Assembly: GCA_944323625.1 (NCBI GenBank)
Contig: CALUTD010000017.1
Coordinates: 1 to 50,082, forward strand
Direction: 5' to 3'
DNA from: Candidatus Gastranaerophilales bacterium
GTDB lineage: Bacteria; Cyanobacteriota; Vampirovibrionia; Gastranaerophilales; Gastranaerophilaceae
DNA: 50,082 nt
This document shows, piece after piece, positions 17,109 to 26,349 of the stretch. Both the position numbers and the translations under genes were made by a program. Under the pieces are notes generated by a model. It did not search any database. It saw nothing but the letters and a program-made list of their open reading frames with translations, and was not told the DNA's origin. The first letter of the stretch is position 1; the number at the start of each line of letters is the position of its first letter.

Positions 17109-17516
17109 ATGAAAAGAATATTATCTTTAGTATTGGCATTAGGATTGTTAAGCTGTTTTAGCTATATTGAAAGTCAATATAATAATTCAATGTCATCAAG
17201 AGTTGAAGCGGCATCATACAAGCAAGTACAGGCTCTTCATATTTTAGTTCCTACAGAAGCGGAAGCTTTATCAATAAGAGAAGAAATTATGAAGGGGCGA
17301 AATCAACAAGAAATATTTAATAATTTTATGGAAGCTGCAAAAAAATATTCAAAATGTCCTTCAGGTAAATCAGGTGGTATTTTAGGCTGGTTTGGTAAAG
17401 GTGATATGGTGCCAGAGTTTGAAACAGCAGCTTTTAATCTTCCAAACGGACAAGTATCAGAACCTGTTAAAACGCAATTCGGATGGCATTTAATTTATGT
17501 TATATCTAAGAAGTAA
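17109..17516 (+). CDS. Secreted peptidyl-prolyl cis-trans isomerase, parvulin type
   Basis: A 135-aa single-domain rotamase with an N-terminal signal peptide or lipoprotein-like hydrophobic region (residues 4-18, with LLSCF). The parvulin fold is evident from QALHILVPTEAEA, YSKCPSGKSGGILGWFGKGDMVPEFE and GQVSEPVKTQFGWHLIYV. It assists folding of exported or outer-membrane proteins. The small size, without the chaperone region of SurA/PrsA, is notable. It is transcribed alone from its own promoter and terminator. Confidence 0.9.
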   Translation: MKRILSLVLALGLLSCFSYIESQYNNSMSSRVEAASYKQVQALHILVPTEAEALSIREEIMKGRNQQEIFNNFMEAAKKYSKCPSGKSGGILGWFGKGDMVPEFETAAFNLPNGQVSEPVKTQFGWHLIYVISKK

Positions 17517-17531
17517 TTTTTAAAAAATTAG

Positions 17532-17566
17532 ATAAAGGTAGAAACGACTATTCTGCCTTTATTTTT
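17532..17566 (+). terminator. Intrinsic terminator of the parvulin gene
   Basis: ATAAAGGTAGAA at 17532-17543 pairs with TTCTGCCTTTAT at 17551-17562 (one G-T pair), with a 7-base loop and TTTTT after the stem. Confidence 0.8.
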
Positions 17567-17576
17567 AAATATAAAA

Positions 17577-18236
17577 CTATAACTTTAACGGATAATCAGC
17601 TTTAATTTCCCAACCGTCAAGTTGGATTAAATAAGTGCATTCTTCTTCTTTATATTGTTTGCAGGCTTCTATAACTTCTTCGCGAGAATTATAATCATTA
17701 CAAATTGAAGCAGAACATGGCACAAACGGATTATCTTCTTGCCAGTTCGGAACGCCTATGATATTCGTAGATACCGGCGGAATATTAAATACAAAAATAT
17801 CTCTGCCGCTTTTATTAGGTCCTTTATCACCGTTTGTGTCAAAATAAATTTTTCCCTCGTAATATGCATAATAAAAAAACTGAAATTTTGTACCGTCAGA
17901 TAAATAAAAAGTGGGTACTTCACCTCCTGCAAAATCATTCATTTCATATTTTTTGTCAACATAGTTAATATGCTTAACTAAATACCTTGTCTGTACATCT
18001 TCCTGGTCAAATGTTAAGTCTCCGCTGCCTTCCCATTCTTTAAGCGGAATACCTTCTTCAACTTCGGCAAGTTTAATTGCATTATTCATTGTTGAATAGA
18101 ACTTTTTTAATCTTGCTGCGGTTTCAGTTTTTTTGTGATTTGCCATAATAACCGGAACTGTTATAGCTGCAATAATTCCTATAACAACCAGCGTAATCAA
18201 TACTTCCGCCAACGTAAAAGAAAGTTTAGTTTTCAT
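17577..18236 (-). CDS. Prepilin-like protein D
   Basis: A 219-aa protein with LSF-TLAEVLITLVVIG at residues 5-20, a hydrophobic helix, and a periplasmic domain with the DTNGDKGPNKSGRD loop and the C-terminal end WEIKADYPLKL. It is closely related to prepilin E at 35223 (ANHKKTETAARLKKFYS versus ANHKKIETAAKLKKFYS). Unlike that gene it has an ordinary start: ATG at 18236 with AGGAG 8 bases ahead and no poly-G tract. It faces an XRE regulator gene across a 155-base spacer containing its promoter. Confidence 0.88.
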   Translation of the reverse strand: MKTKLSFTLAEVLITLVVIGIIAAITVPVIMANHKKTETAARLKKFYSTMNNAIKLAEVEEGIPLKEWEGSGDLTFDQEDVQTRYLVKHINYVDKKYEMNDFAGGEVPTFYLSDGTKFQFFYYAYYEGKIYFDTNGDKGPNKSGRDIFVFNIPPVSTNIIGVPNWQEDNPFVPCSASICNDYNSREEVIEACKQYKEEECTYLIQLDGWEIKADYPLKL

Positions 18237-18304
18237 ACTTTACTCCTATGTTTCTGATTTTATTATCCATAATTTTACATAAAATCTAATTTATTATGTA
18301 ATGA

Positions 18305-18336
18305 CATGATTATATCATGGTTTTTTATAATCACAA
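18305..18336 (-). promoter_or_regulatory. Promoter of prepilin D with palindrome over the -10 box
   Basis: On the minus strand TTGTGA (18336-18331), a 16-base spacer and TATAAT (18314-18309). The -10 box sits in the centre of the palindrome CATGATATAATCATG (18319-18305), a good candidate operator, possibly for the adjacent XRE protein. Confidence 0.55.
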
Positions 18337-18391
18337 CATTAAATGTTTATTTGCGAATATTTATTATACCTTTATATAAAGGAGTTAAAAA

Positions 18392-18712
18392 ATGAAAAGT
18401 GATTTAGAACTTTTTTCGCAGAAGTTGAAGATTTTGCGTCAAAAAAGAAAACTTACATTAGAAAAATTGTCAGAATTATCTGATTTAAGTCCTAATCACA
18501 TTGCAAAACTTGAAGCCTCAAAAACAAATCCTTCATTTAACTCAATTTGCAGTCTTGCTGCGGCATTGCAAGTAGAAATAAAAGAGTTATTTAATTTTGA
18601 TGATTTAAAGGATAAAGAGTTTATTAAAGATGAATTTCAAAAATTAATAAATTATTCGGATGTTAAACATTTACAGCTATTGTATAAAATTCATAAAGAT
18701 ATAATAAACTAA
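18392..18712 (+). CDS. XRE-family helix-turn-helix regulator, 106 aa
   Basis: Residues 8-65 form a Cro/C1-type helix-turn-helix (KLKILRQKRKLTLEKLSE, then SPNHIAKLEASKTNPSFNSI). The C-terminal ~40 residues are charged and have no known ligand domain. AAAGGAG lies 8 bases upstream of the ATG. It is divergent from prepilin D and may control it. The convergent gene at 18723 ends 10 bases away. Confidence 0.88.
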   Translation: MKSDLELFSQKLKILRQKRKLTLEKLSELSDLSPNHIAKLEASKTNPSFNSICSLAAALQVEIKELFNFDDLKDKEFIKDEFQKLINYSDVKHLQLLYKIHKDIIN

Positions 18713-18722
18713 AGCCGTAATT

Positions 18723-19718
18723 CTACACTTCAAAACCGCTAAAGACTACGGCGCTGTTAAAATTCGGAGTTTCTTCTTTTACTGATTTAAAGAAATCTTT
18801 AACAAGAATAACATTATTTTGAAGAAGTTCAAACCGATTTTCTTTAAAGAAGTTTTCCAATATATCACCGCTTTGCAGATATTTTCTGTTTTTAATATAC
18901 AATTTAAATTTTTTATTTCTTTTTATAATTTTTTTAACAGCAAAAGATAGTACCATAGGATATAATTCTGCGTACTGGGGCGGAACAATTGTATCTACAA
19001 AATAATTAGTATTATCCGTGGTTTTTATTTCGATAAAAGCTTTAACCGTTTTAGATTTTTCATCCGTATAAACATATTTAAAATCGGAGTCGAAGCAAAA
19101 ACCCTGCAAAAGCCTGTCTGAAAATTCACCTTTTTCTTTCGAAAGAGAATATTTATAATGAGTTATCAAGTTGTCATTAAATAAATCGGCAACAAGTTCT
19201 TCATCAGAAGATTTAAAGGGCCTAAAATATGTTTCATCAATTTCCGACGAAAGAAAATTAAGATTGGATACGCTCCAAAGAGCTTCAGTTGAACAAAATC
19301 TAAACCCACAACCTTTAATAAATAAATCAATCAATTCATTTTGGTTATCATCAACAGAAACATAAAATGTGTCAACCCCGCGGGCGCCAAATTTCGCTAT
19401 TACATATTCTACAAGCTGTTTACCTTCATCATATGAATTTTTATTTAAAAACAGACTTTTTATTTGCCATTTATAAGGATTCCCTGACTGAGCCTTAACT
19501 GTTATGAGTCCGTTTAAACTGTTATTGTTATCGTATATAACAAAAGTTTCGGGGAATTTTCTTAAATGTACACTATAGAATAGGTTTTGCAGATAAGTAA
19601 TCGGAACAGAAAGAAAAAATAAGCGTCTATAGCTCATAACATTATCACTGCAGATAACCGAAATGAGTTTTTTAATATGTAATACATCTCTGTAGCTTAT
19701 TTTTTTTATCTTTGCCAT
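18723..19718 (-). CDS. Possible GNAT-type acetyltransferase, 331 aa
   Basis: Starts at ATG 19718 (MAKIKKISYRD) with AGGAA upstream; a longer open frame to 19778 lacks such a site. The protein looks like two GNAT-like halves: LNGLITVKAQSGNPYKWQI with a following helix, GFRFCSTEALWSV, and YFRPFKSSDEELVADLFND near residue 163. No acetyl-CoA P-loop is clear, so the assignment is tentative. Similar two-half proteins are common in cyanobacteria. Transcribed alone. Confidence 0.5.
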   Translation of the reverse strand: MAKIKKISYRDVLHIKKLISVICSDNVMSYRRLFFLSVPITYLQNLFYSVHLRKFPETFVIYDNNNSLNGLITVKAQSGNPYKWQIKSLFLNKNSYDEGKQLVEYVIAKFGARGVDTFYVSVDDNQNELIDLFIKGCGFRFCSTEALWSVSNLNFLSSEIDETYFRPFKSSDEELVADLFNDNLITHYKYSLSKEKGEFSDRLLQGFCFDSDFKYVYTDEKSKTVKAFIEIKTTDNTNYFVDTIVPPQYAELYPMVLSFAVKKIIKRNKKFKLYIKNRKYLQSGDILENFFKENRFELLQNNVILVKDFFKSVKEETPNFNSAVVFSGFEV

Positions 19719-19803
19719 AGAAAAATTCCTACTAGTATTATATAACTTTTTTAAAGTATTGGTAAGAATAAAAAACAAAAAGTTAAAAAAAGATTAATAT
19801 ATA

Positions 19804-19831
19804 TTGAGTAAAAAACTTGATACTTTATAAT
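19804..19831 (+). promoter_or_regulatory. Promoter of the grpE operon
   Basis: TTGAGT at 19804-19809, a 16-base spacer and TATAAT at 19826-19831, 26 bases before the grpE start. No CIRCE-type inverted repeat was found. Confidence 0.6.
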
Positions 19832-19856
19832 ATTAATATATAGAGTTAGGGGAAAT

Positions 19857-20507
19857 ATGAAAAATTTTTTTGAAAATACACTTAATAAAGGAAATCCTTT
19901 TGTAGATAAAAAAACAAAAAAAGGAGATGAAGAAAATATTATGGCTGAAGAAACAAAAGAAAATGAAATAGAGATTAATCAAGAAACTACAGAACAAAAT
20001 GAAGTTCCTGAGCAGTTACAAGAATCTGAGTCTGTTGAAGTACAACAAGAAGAGGAATCTGAAATAACAAAACTGAAAACTGATATGGAAAACCTGAATA
20101 ATCAATATATAAGGCTTGCAGCGGATTTTGAAAATTACAGAAAAAGACAGGCGCAAGAGCGAGAAGCGCTTTTAAAGTTCGGTATGCAAGAATGTATGAA
20201 AAAACTAATTGAAGTTGTAGATAATTTTGACAGAGCACTTCAATCGGTTGAAAACATTGACAGTGCGGAAAAGATGAAGGAAACTTTTTATATTCTGAAC
20301 AAACAGTTAAATGATTCATTAACTAAACTGGGATTGGAGCAAATAAAAAGTGTAGGAGAAAAGTTTGACCCTAATTTACATGAAGCGGTTATGCAGACTC
20401 AAACCGAAGAATATCCGGAGGAAACAATTATTAAAGAACTGCAAAAAGGCTACAAATTGGGTGATAAAGTATTAAGACCCGCAATGGTGGATGTTGCGGT
20501 TAAATAA
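19857..20507 (+). CDS. grpE: Nucleotide exchange factor GrpE
   Basis: A 216-aa co-chaperone that releases ADP from DnaK. An acidic, poorly ordered N-terminus (1-75) is followed by a long coiled coil (YIRLAADFENYRKRQAQER near 95) and the C-terminal beta domain (KFDPNLHEAVMQ, GYKLGDKVLRPAMVDVA). AGGGGAA precedes the ATG. First gene of a long operon ending with recN. dnaK is not in the window. Confidence 0.94.
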   Translation: MKNFFENTLNKGNPFVDKKTKKGDEENIMAEETKENEIEINQETTEQNEVPEQLQESESVEVQQEEESEITKLKTDMENLNNQYIRLAADFENYRKRQAQEREALLKFGMQECMKKLIEVVDNFDRALQSVENIDSAEKMKETFYILNKQLNDSLTKLGLEQIKSVGEKFDPNLHEAVMQTQTEEYPEETIIKELQKGYKLGDKVLRPAMVDVAVK

Positions 20508-20534
20508 AAATTTTATTTGAAAGATTAGAGAGAT

Positions 20535-21656
20535 ATGAGTGATTTTTACGAAATATTAGGAATAGAAAGAAATGCAACTAAAGATGAAATAAAAGCGGCT
20601 TTCAGAAAGAAAGCCAGGCAGTATCATCCGGATGTAAATAAAGCTCCTGATGCGGAAGCAAAATTTAAGGAATTGGGTAAAGCTTACGAAACATTAATGG
20701 ACGACAACAAAAGGGCCACTTATGACAGATATGGGGAAGACGGCTTGAGAGATGCCGGGTTTAGTACATCAGGACCTTTTGACGGTGGTTTTGGGAGTTT
20801 AAATGAAATATTTGAAAGTATTTTTGGAGGGTTTGGCTTTTCTAATTATACTCAAGACCCCAATGCTCCTCAAGACGGTGAAAATTTAAGACTCAACCTC
20901 CAAATAGAACTTGAAGAAGCGGTATTCGGAGTAAAAAAAGAAATAAAAATATCTCACATGGAATTATGTGATGAATGTGGGGGAACGGGAGCCGAAAAAG
21001 GAACAAAGGCTGAAACTTGTCCTGTTTGCGGCGGAACCGGAAAAGTACAGCAAGTTATAGATACACCTTTAGGAAGTTTTAGGCAAATAGCAACCTGTCC
21101 TAAGTGTTTGGGAAAAGGCCAGTACAATTCTCACCCTTGCAAAAAATGTCATGGAGAAGGGCGAGTTGAAACAGAAAGAACTCTTCGAGTTAACATACCT
21201 GCCGGAGTAGATTCAGGTTCCAGGATTGGTTTGGCAGGTGAAGGTAATTGCGGCAAAAATGGCGGACGAACAGGTGATTTAATTGTTGTTCTTTCAGTTA
21301 AAGAACATAAAGAATTTAAGCGTCGAGGCACTGATCTTTTTTCAACTGTAAATCTGTCATTCCCTCAAGCTGCAATAGGTGATACAATAGAAGTTAATAC
21401 AATAGACGGAAAAAAAGAGTTAGTAATACCTCAGGGAATTCAAAACGAGGAAATACTCCAAATAAAAGGTGTAGGAGTACCGGTTTTAGGAAACCCCAAT
21501 AAACGAGGAAATCATAAGTTTATTGTTAAAATACAAACACCTCAAAATTTGAATACGGAAGAAAAACAGTTATATAAAAAGCTTTTTGAAATTAATCGTA
21601 ACAAAAAGCCTGCTTCTAAATTCATTGATAAAATGAAAAATGTACTCCATAATTAA
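20535..21656 (+). CDS. dnaJ: Chaperone DnaJ
   Basis: A 373-aa full-length type I Hsp40. The J domain (residues 1-68) has the essential HPD in YHPDVNK. A Gly/Phe-rich region follows (75-110). Four zinc motifs are present: CDECGGTG, CPVCGGTG, CPKCLGKG and CKKCHGEG. Then comes the C-terminal substrate-binding domain. It stimulates DnaK ATP hydrolysis. It follows grpE after 27 bases. Confidence 0.96.
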   Translation: MSDFYEILGIERNATKDEIKAAFRKKARQYHPDVNKAPDAEAKFKELGKAYETLMDDNKRATYDRYGEDGLRDAGFSTSGPFDGGFGSLNEIFESIFGGFGFSNYTQDPNAPQDGENLRLNLQIELEEAVFGVKKEIKISHMELCDECGGTGAEKGTKAETCPVCGGTGKVQQVIDTPLGSFRQIATCPKCLGKGQYNSHPCKKCHGEGRVETERTLRVNIPAGVDSGSRIGLAGEGNCGKNGGRTGDLIVVLSVKEHKEFKRRGTDLFSTVNLSFPQAAIGDTIEVNTIDGKKELVIPQGIQNEEILQIKGVGVPVLGNPNKRGNHKFIVKIQTPQNLNTEEKQLYKKLFEINRNKKPASKFIDKMKNVLHN

Positions 21657-21667
21657 ATAGGAAAATA

Positions 21668-23293
21668 ATGAAAATAAAAGCATTAATTTTAAGTATATTA
21701 ATATTAATAACCGGGAATTTAAGCGCTAATGCTTCGCAGTTGCCAAAGGAAATAAAAGATTTTTTGCAAGCACAAAAACAGGTACCATCTGTCAGATTTG
21801 ACGGACTTGTTGTATATAATGATAATGTAATGTATATTCCTGTTTTTCCGTCAACTCCTAAAGATGTTGAAACTCTTGAAGTAGTGAAGACATATCCCGC
21901 CAATAAAACAATTGATTCTCTTCCCGACATGGTATTGTTTAATAATAACTACGCACTTTTAAAAGTAATAAGAGTCGACCAAAATACATTGACGGTAAAG
22001 AATATTCCCGATATGCCTACAGAAATTAAAACAGGGCTTTTGCCTCAAGATATGATGGTACCGAGAGGTCTTGTTCTCCCTGAATCTTTTGCTGGTATTT
22101 TGGGTGATGTTGAAATTCCTTTAATTGGCAGCGCTAAAACAGCTACTTTTATTACAGGAAGAAAAACCGCTCCTTTACCAAACGGTAAAAGAATTGCGGA
22201 ATCAAAAAAATATCCCGTTCCGAATGATTTAAAAAACAAACTGTTTTTTGTAAATAATTTCCAAACGGAATTTCTTCAAATTTTTTCTTCTTCAGTATCC
22301 GAGCCCCTATACTCATTAAAAACTTCAGGGGTCATGAAAGATATAAAACCCGTATTGGGCGGGAAATTTATACTTGCCGCAACAAATAATCAAAAAAATA
22401 TTGATGTTATTGATGTTAATAATGAATACATATCAAAAAAAATAGCCTTAACAGCTAATCCGACTGAAATTGCCGTCGATGATAATAATAAAAAAGCTTA
22501 CATAGCAAGTGTTGAAGATGAATCATTATTTGTTATCGATTTAGATTCAATGACAATGAAAGAAAAAATTCAACTTGCCGGTGCACCGCAAAGGCTTTCA
22601 GTATCAAAAGACGGCAAAAAAATTGCATATATGGATATGAAAACCTCTAACGTATATATTCTTGATTTAGAAAATGATTATGAAAATAAACTTATAACAA
22701 ATTATCCCAATATTACCGAATTAATACTTGATGATAATGTTATATATATGATAGCAAGAACAAAGCCAAAATTAAGAATAGTATATTTTGATTTATTACA
22801 GGATAACAAAGTTACTAAAACAAAAAAAGATTTGAAAAAAGAAAAAAGACAAAAAGAAGAAGAAAAAAACAGTGCTGAAACTGAAACAGCCGATGTATTT
22901 TCAGGCTTTGATTTCAACGGACCTTCAGAAGATGAAGAAGAATTGATAAAAAATGCCAAAGTCTATTCAACCGGAATAAAAGATGTTGAAATCGGTACAA
23001 AACCTGTTGATTTAGTCCAAAACGGCAATCAAATATTCGTTCTTTGCGCGGGCAATAATACGGTTTATACATATAATACGGAAGATTCGGAACTTACAAA
23101 TTCTAAACTTCCTGTTGACGGATTTTCTAAAGCATTTACTCCGGTTCCGGGTTCTAATTTAGCTGTTATTACAAATATGTCCGATTTAAAATATGTAGTA
23201 TATGATATGGCAAAAAATAAGTCCGTTCAAACTCAGCCTATTAGCGAATATATTAACATGATAACAATACTGGAAAGAAATAATGGACAGTAG
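21668..23293 (+). CDS. Exported beta-propeller (YVTN-like) protein, 541 aa
   Basis: A signal peptide covers residues 1-22 (hydrophobic, cut after ANA). From about 200 onward the protein has propeller blades of the YVTN type (EIAVDDNNKKAYIASVEDESLFVIDLDSM; RLSVSKDGKKIAYMD). A highly charged Lys/Glu insert sits at 375-400. The N-terminal ~170 residues are not recognised. Probably a periplasmic or surface scaffold. Starts 12 bases after dnaJ and overlaps the next gene by 11 bases, so it belongs to the same operon. Confidence 0.72.
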   Translation: MKIKALILSILILITGNLSANASQLPKEIKDFLQAQKQVPSVRFDGLVVYNDNVMYIPVFPSTPKDVETLEVVKTYPANKTIDSLPDMVLFNNNYALLKVIRVDQNTLTVKNIPDMPTEIKTGLLPQDMMVPRGLVLPESFAGILGDVEIPLIGSAKTATFITGRKTAPLPNGKRIAESKKYPVPNDLKNKLFFVNNFQTEFLQIFSSSVSEPLYSLKTSGVMKDIKPVLGGKFILAATNNQKNIDVIDVNNEYISKKIALTANPTEIAVDDNNKKAYIASVEDESLFVIDLDSMTMKEKIQLAGAPQRLSVSKDGKKIAYMDMKTSNVYILDLENDYENKLITNYPNITELILDDNVIYMIARTKPKLRIVYFDLLQDNKVTKTKKDLKKEKRQKEEEKNSAETETADVFSGFDFNGPSEDEEELIKNAKVYSTGIKDVEIGTKPVDLVQNGNQIFVLCAGNNTVYTYNTEDSELTNSKLPVDGFSKAFTPVPGSNLAVITNMSDLKYVVYDMAKNKSVQTQPISEYINMITILERNNGQ

Positions 23294-23834
23294 AACAATA
23301 GAAATATTAGATAAACTTGAAAAAACACAAGATGAGTTTTGGAATATATCCCACCAAACCGGCAATTTTATAAATATGTTAATAAAGCTTATGAAAGCCA
23401 AAAATGTGTTGGAACTCGGAACTTCAAACGGATATTCGGGCTTATGGATAGCGGATGCGCTCAAAACTACAAACGGAAAGCTCACTACAATAGAGTTTTG
23501 GGAAAAAAGACAATGTTTGGCACGTGAATATTTTGAATACTGCGGTTTCTCAGATATTGTTAATTTTAAAACAGGTCAGGCTTATGACATTATAAAAACA
23601 GAAATAAAAGAAATGTTTGACCTTGTTTTTATAGATGCAAATAAACAAGAATATTTAAGTTTTTTTGAAGTTGTACATCCTCTGTTAAATAAGGGCGGAG
23701 TTATTCTTGCAGATAACATAATTTCTCACGCAAAAAAGGTTGAACCTTTTGTTAATGCAATATCAAACCATAAAGAATATCAGGTTCAAATTTTGGATTT
23801 GCCCGACGGGCTATTAATGGCATACAAGGTTTAG
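23283..23834 (+). CDS. SAM-dependent O-methyltransferase (class I, catechol-type)
   Basis: A 183-aa enzyme with SAM motif VLELGTSNGYSGLWIADAL (near 40), metal and substrate region FDLVFIDANKQEYLSFF and GGVILADNIISH. This is the family of divalent cation-dependent O-methyltransferases such as caffeoyl-CoA methyltransferase. Substrate unknown. Overlaps the beta-propeller gene by 11 bases. Confidence 0.85.
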   Translation: MDSRTIEILDKLEKTQDEFWNISHQTGNFINMLIKLMKAKNVLELGTSNGYSGLWIADALKTTNGKLTTIEFWEKRQCLAREYFEYCGFSDIVNFKTGQAYDIIKTEIKEMFDLVFIDANKQEYLSFFEVVHPLLNKGGVILADNIISHAKKVEPFVNAISNHKEYQVQILDLPDGLLMAYKV

Positions 23835-23843
23835 GGAGTTTTT

Positions 23844-24695
23844 ATGAAAGAAATAATTCAATCAGTAAACGGAGATGAGATTAATCTTTCAAATGTTGGA
23901 ATATTTTATAATGAAGATAACCTAAAAGCGTCGGAAACTGTGCAAATTACAGCAAAGACACTTGAAGCGCACGGAATAAATACCAAAATATTAACAACTG
24001 ATAATTTTACACCCGAAATAACATTTGCCGTTATCTTGGGAGGTGACGGTACAATTTTAAAAGCCGCAAGATATTATGCACCTTTTGAAGTACCTATATT
24101 AGGAATAAACCTCGGTAGACTCGGATTTTTGTCTCAGGCAAAATCATCACAGGCAGATAAAGCAATTGAATATATTTTAAACGGTTCTTTTAAAATTGAA
24201 GACAGAATAATGTTAAGTGCACTTGACGGCAAATTAAATGCGTTAAACGATATTGTAATAAAGGGTGACAGTTTTTCAAGAACTTCAAGATTATATGTTC
24301 ATATAAATGACAACTTGGTGTGTGATTATTTGGCGGACGGAATAATAATATCAACTCCTACTGGTTCAACGGCATATACATTATCTGCAGGAGGGCCTAT
24401 ACTATCACCGGTTTTAGATGCGGTTGTTATTGTTCCAATCTGCCCTCATACAATGAATGCAAGGCCTATCGTAATACCTTCGGATGAAATAATAAAAGTT
24501 ACCTCAAACCCCGATAAGCCGTTATTAAAAATTTCTGCCGACGGTCAAAATACATACGATTTACAAAATAATGAATATATTGAAATAAAGAAAAGCAAGC
24601 ACAAAGCAAAACTTATACTTTTAAATTTAGAAAAAAACTCATTTTATAACGTTTTAAAAGAAAAACTTCACTGGGGACTTTCCTGGAAAGGCTAG
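23844..24695 (+). CDS. nadK: NAD kinase
   Basis: A 283-aa enzyme that phosphorylates NAD to NADP. The catalytic GGDGT is in VILGGDGTILKAARYY, followed by NLGRLGFLS; STPTGSTAYTLSAGGPI is the second conserved block. Length is typical. It starts 9 bases after the methyltransferase, and recN begins one base after its stop. Confidence 0.94.
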   Translation: MKEIIQSVNGDEINLSNVGIFYNEDNLKASETVQITAKTLEAHGINTKILTTDNFTPEITFAVILGGDGTILKAARYYAPFEVPILGINLGRLGFLSQAKSSQADKAIEYILNGSFKIEDRIMLSALDGKLNALNDIVIKGDSFSRTSRLYVHINDNLVCDYLADGIIISTPTGSTAYTLSAGGPILSPVLDAVVIVPICPHTMNARPIVIPSDEIIKVTSNPDKPLLKISADGQNTYDLQNNEYIEIKKSKHKAKLILLNLEKNSFYNVLKEKLHWGLSWKG

Positions 24696-24696
24696 T

Positions 24697-26349
24697 ATGA
24701 TAAAATCCGTCACAGTAAAAAATTACATATTGATTGATGAAATAACGCTTGAATTTGACAAAGGGTTTAATGTTTTTACCGGTGAAACAGGTGCGGGAAA
24801 AAGTATTATAATAGGTGCAATAGATACCGCCCTTGGCGCTAAAGTAAGTAAAGATGTTATTAAAACAGGAAAAGACAGAGCTTATATTGAACTTTTAATT
24901 GAACTTAAAAATGATTTTGATTTATCTCTTTTTACCGATAACGCAATAGAAGTTACAAACAACGAACTTATAATATCCCGCGAGATTCTTACCTCAACAA
25001 CCCGTTCAAGAATAAACGGTGTTATGGTAACACAGGAGTTTATAAAAGAAATAAGAGAAAAACTGCTGGATATTCATACTCAGCACCAGAGCTATAATTA
25101 CATGCAGCAAAAGAGCCACATAGTCCTGCTTGACAATTTTGCACTAAAACCTCACAGAGATAATATATTGTTATTTAAAGAGAAATATACAAAATATCTC
25201 AGTATGCAAAAACGTTTGAAGGAGCTGACTGCTCATACTGAATCGATAAAGCAGCAGGAGGAATTTTTAAAATTTCAGGTTGAAGAAATAGAAAATGCGC
25301 AAATTGAAAACATAAATGAATGTGAAGAACTTGAAAAAGAACTGGATATTCTTGCTAATATAGAGAAACTAAAAGAGCTTTCATATTCATCATACTGGGC
25401 ATTATACGGAGATGAAGGAAATATTATAGATGCCTTAGGCAATATAAAGGCGAATCTTTCAAAGCTTACAAGGATGGATGATTCCGTTCAAACCATTGAA
25501 GAAGATTTTAATAATACGTATGAAACCTTAAAAGAAATTGCAAATGAACTCAGAAATTATGCGGATTCAAAAGAAAACGACAATGAAAGAATGGATGAAA
25601 TAGGTCAAAGGTTAAGCCTTCTTGATAAAATCAAAAGAAAATACGGCAATACGCTTGAAGAAGTACTAAATACTTATGAAAAACTTACAACTGAACTTAA
25701 CAATATAGAAATTTCACAGGATGAAACAGTTAAACTGGAAAAAGAAATTAAAATATTAAATCAAGAATTGGATTCACTTTCATCAACTATAAGCTCTGCA
25801 AGAAAGGAACTGTCAAAAGTACTTTCTTTGGCTGTAACAAAAGAACTTGAAAAACTGGAACTTCCTAAATCGAGGTTTGAAATTGAAGTTACTCCCGCAC
25901 AAATGAACGAAAACGGCATTGACAGAGTTGAATTTTTAATTTCCACAAATGTTTCCGAAAGTCTTAAACCGCTTGCCAAAACCGCTTCAGGCGGTGAAAT
26001 ATCACGTGTTATGCTCGCACTAAAAACAATTTTTGCCAAAGCTGATAACACAAACACTGTAATCTTTGATGAAATAGATACCGGTATTTCAGGCAAAGCT
26101 TCTCAAGCGGTAGCGGATTCAATTGCAAATTTGGCAAAATCTCATCAAATAATATTAATAACACATCAACCGATAATAGCGGCAAAGGCTTCTTCTCATT
26201 TTTACGTTAAAAAAGAGCAAACTGATGTAACAAAAGTAAAAGTATATAATCTTCAAAATGAGAACAGAGTAAAAGCAATTGCACTGCTTGCCGCGGGAGA
26301 AATTAACGAAGAATCAGAATCATTTGCAAAAAACTTACTCGGCGTTTAG
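24697..26349 (+). CDS. recN: DNA repair ATPase RecN
   Basis: A 550-aa SMC-like double-strand-break repair protein. Walker A GETGAGKSIII (30-40), IHTQHQSYNYM Q-loop region, central coiled coils (155-370), signature SGGEISRVMLAL, Walker B VIFDEIDTGISG, and THQP switch. Full length. The nadK-recN pair is a frequent arrangement in bacteria. Its 3' end overlaps the convergent gene at 26346 by 4 bases. Confidence 0.95.
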   Translation: MIKSVTVKNYILIDEITLEFDKGFNVFTGETGAGKSIIIGAIDTALGAKVSKDVIKTGKDRAYIELLIELKNDFDLSLFTDNAIEVTNNELIISREILTSTTRSRINGVMVTQEFIKEIREKLLDIHTQHQSYNYMQQKSHIVLLDNFALKPHRDNILLFKEKYTKYLSMQKRLKELTAHTESIKQQEEFLKFQVEEIENAQIENINECEELEKELDILANIEKLKELSYSSYWALYGDEGNIIDALGNIKANLSKLTRMDDSVQTIEEDFNNTYETLKEIANELRNYADSKENDNERMDEIGQRLSLLDKIKRKYGNTLEEVLNTYEKLTTELNNIEISQDETVKLEKEIKILNQELDSLSSTISSARKELSKVLSLAVTKELEKLELPKSRFEIEVTPAQMNENGIDRVEFLISTNVSESLKPLAKTASGGEISRVMLALKTIFAKADNTNTVIFDEIDTGISGKASQAVADSIANLAKSHQIILITHQPIIAAKASSHFYVKKEQTDVTKVKVYNLQNENRVKAIALLAAGEINEESESFAKNLLGV

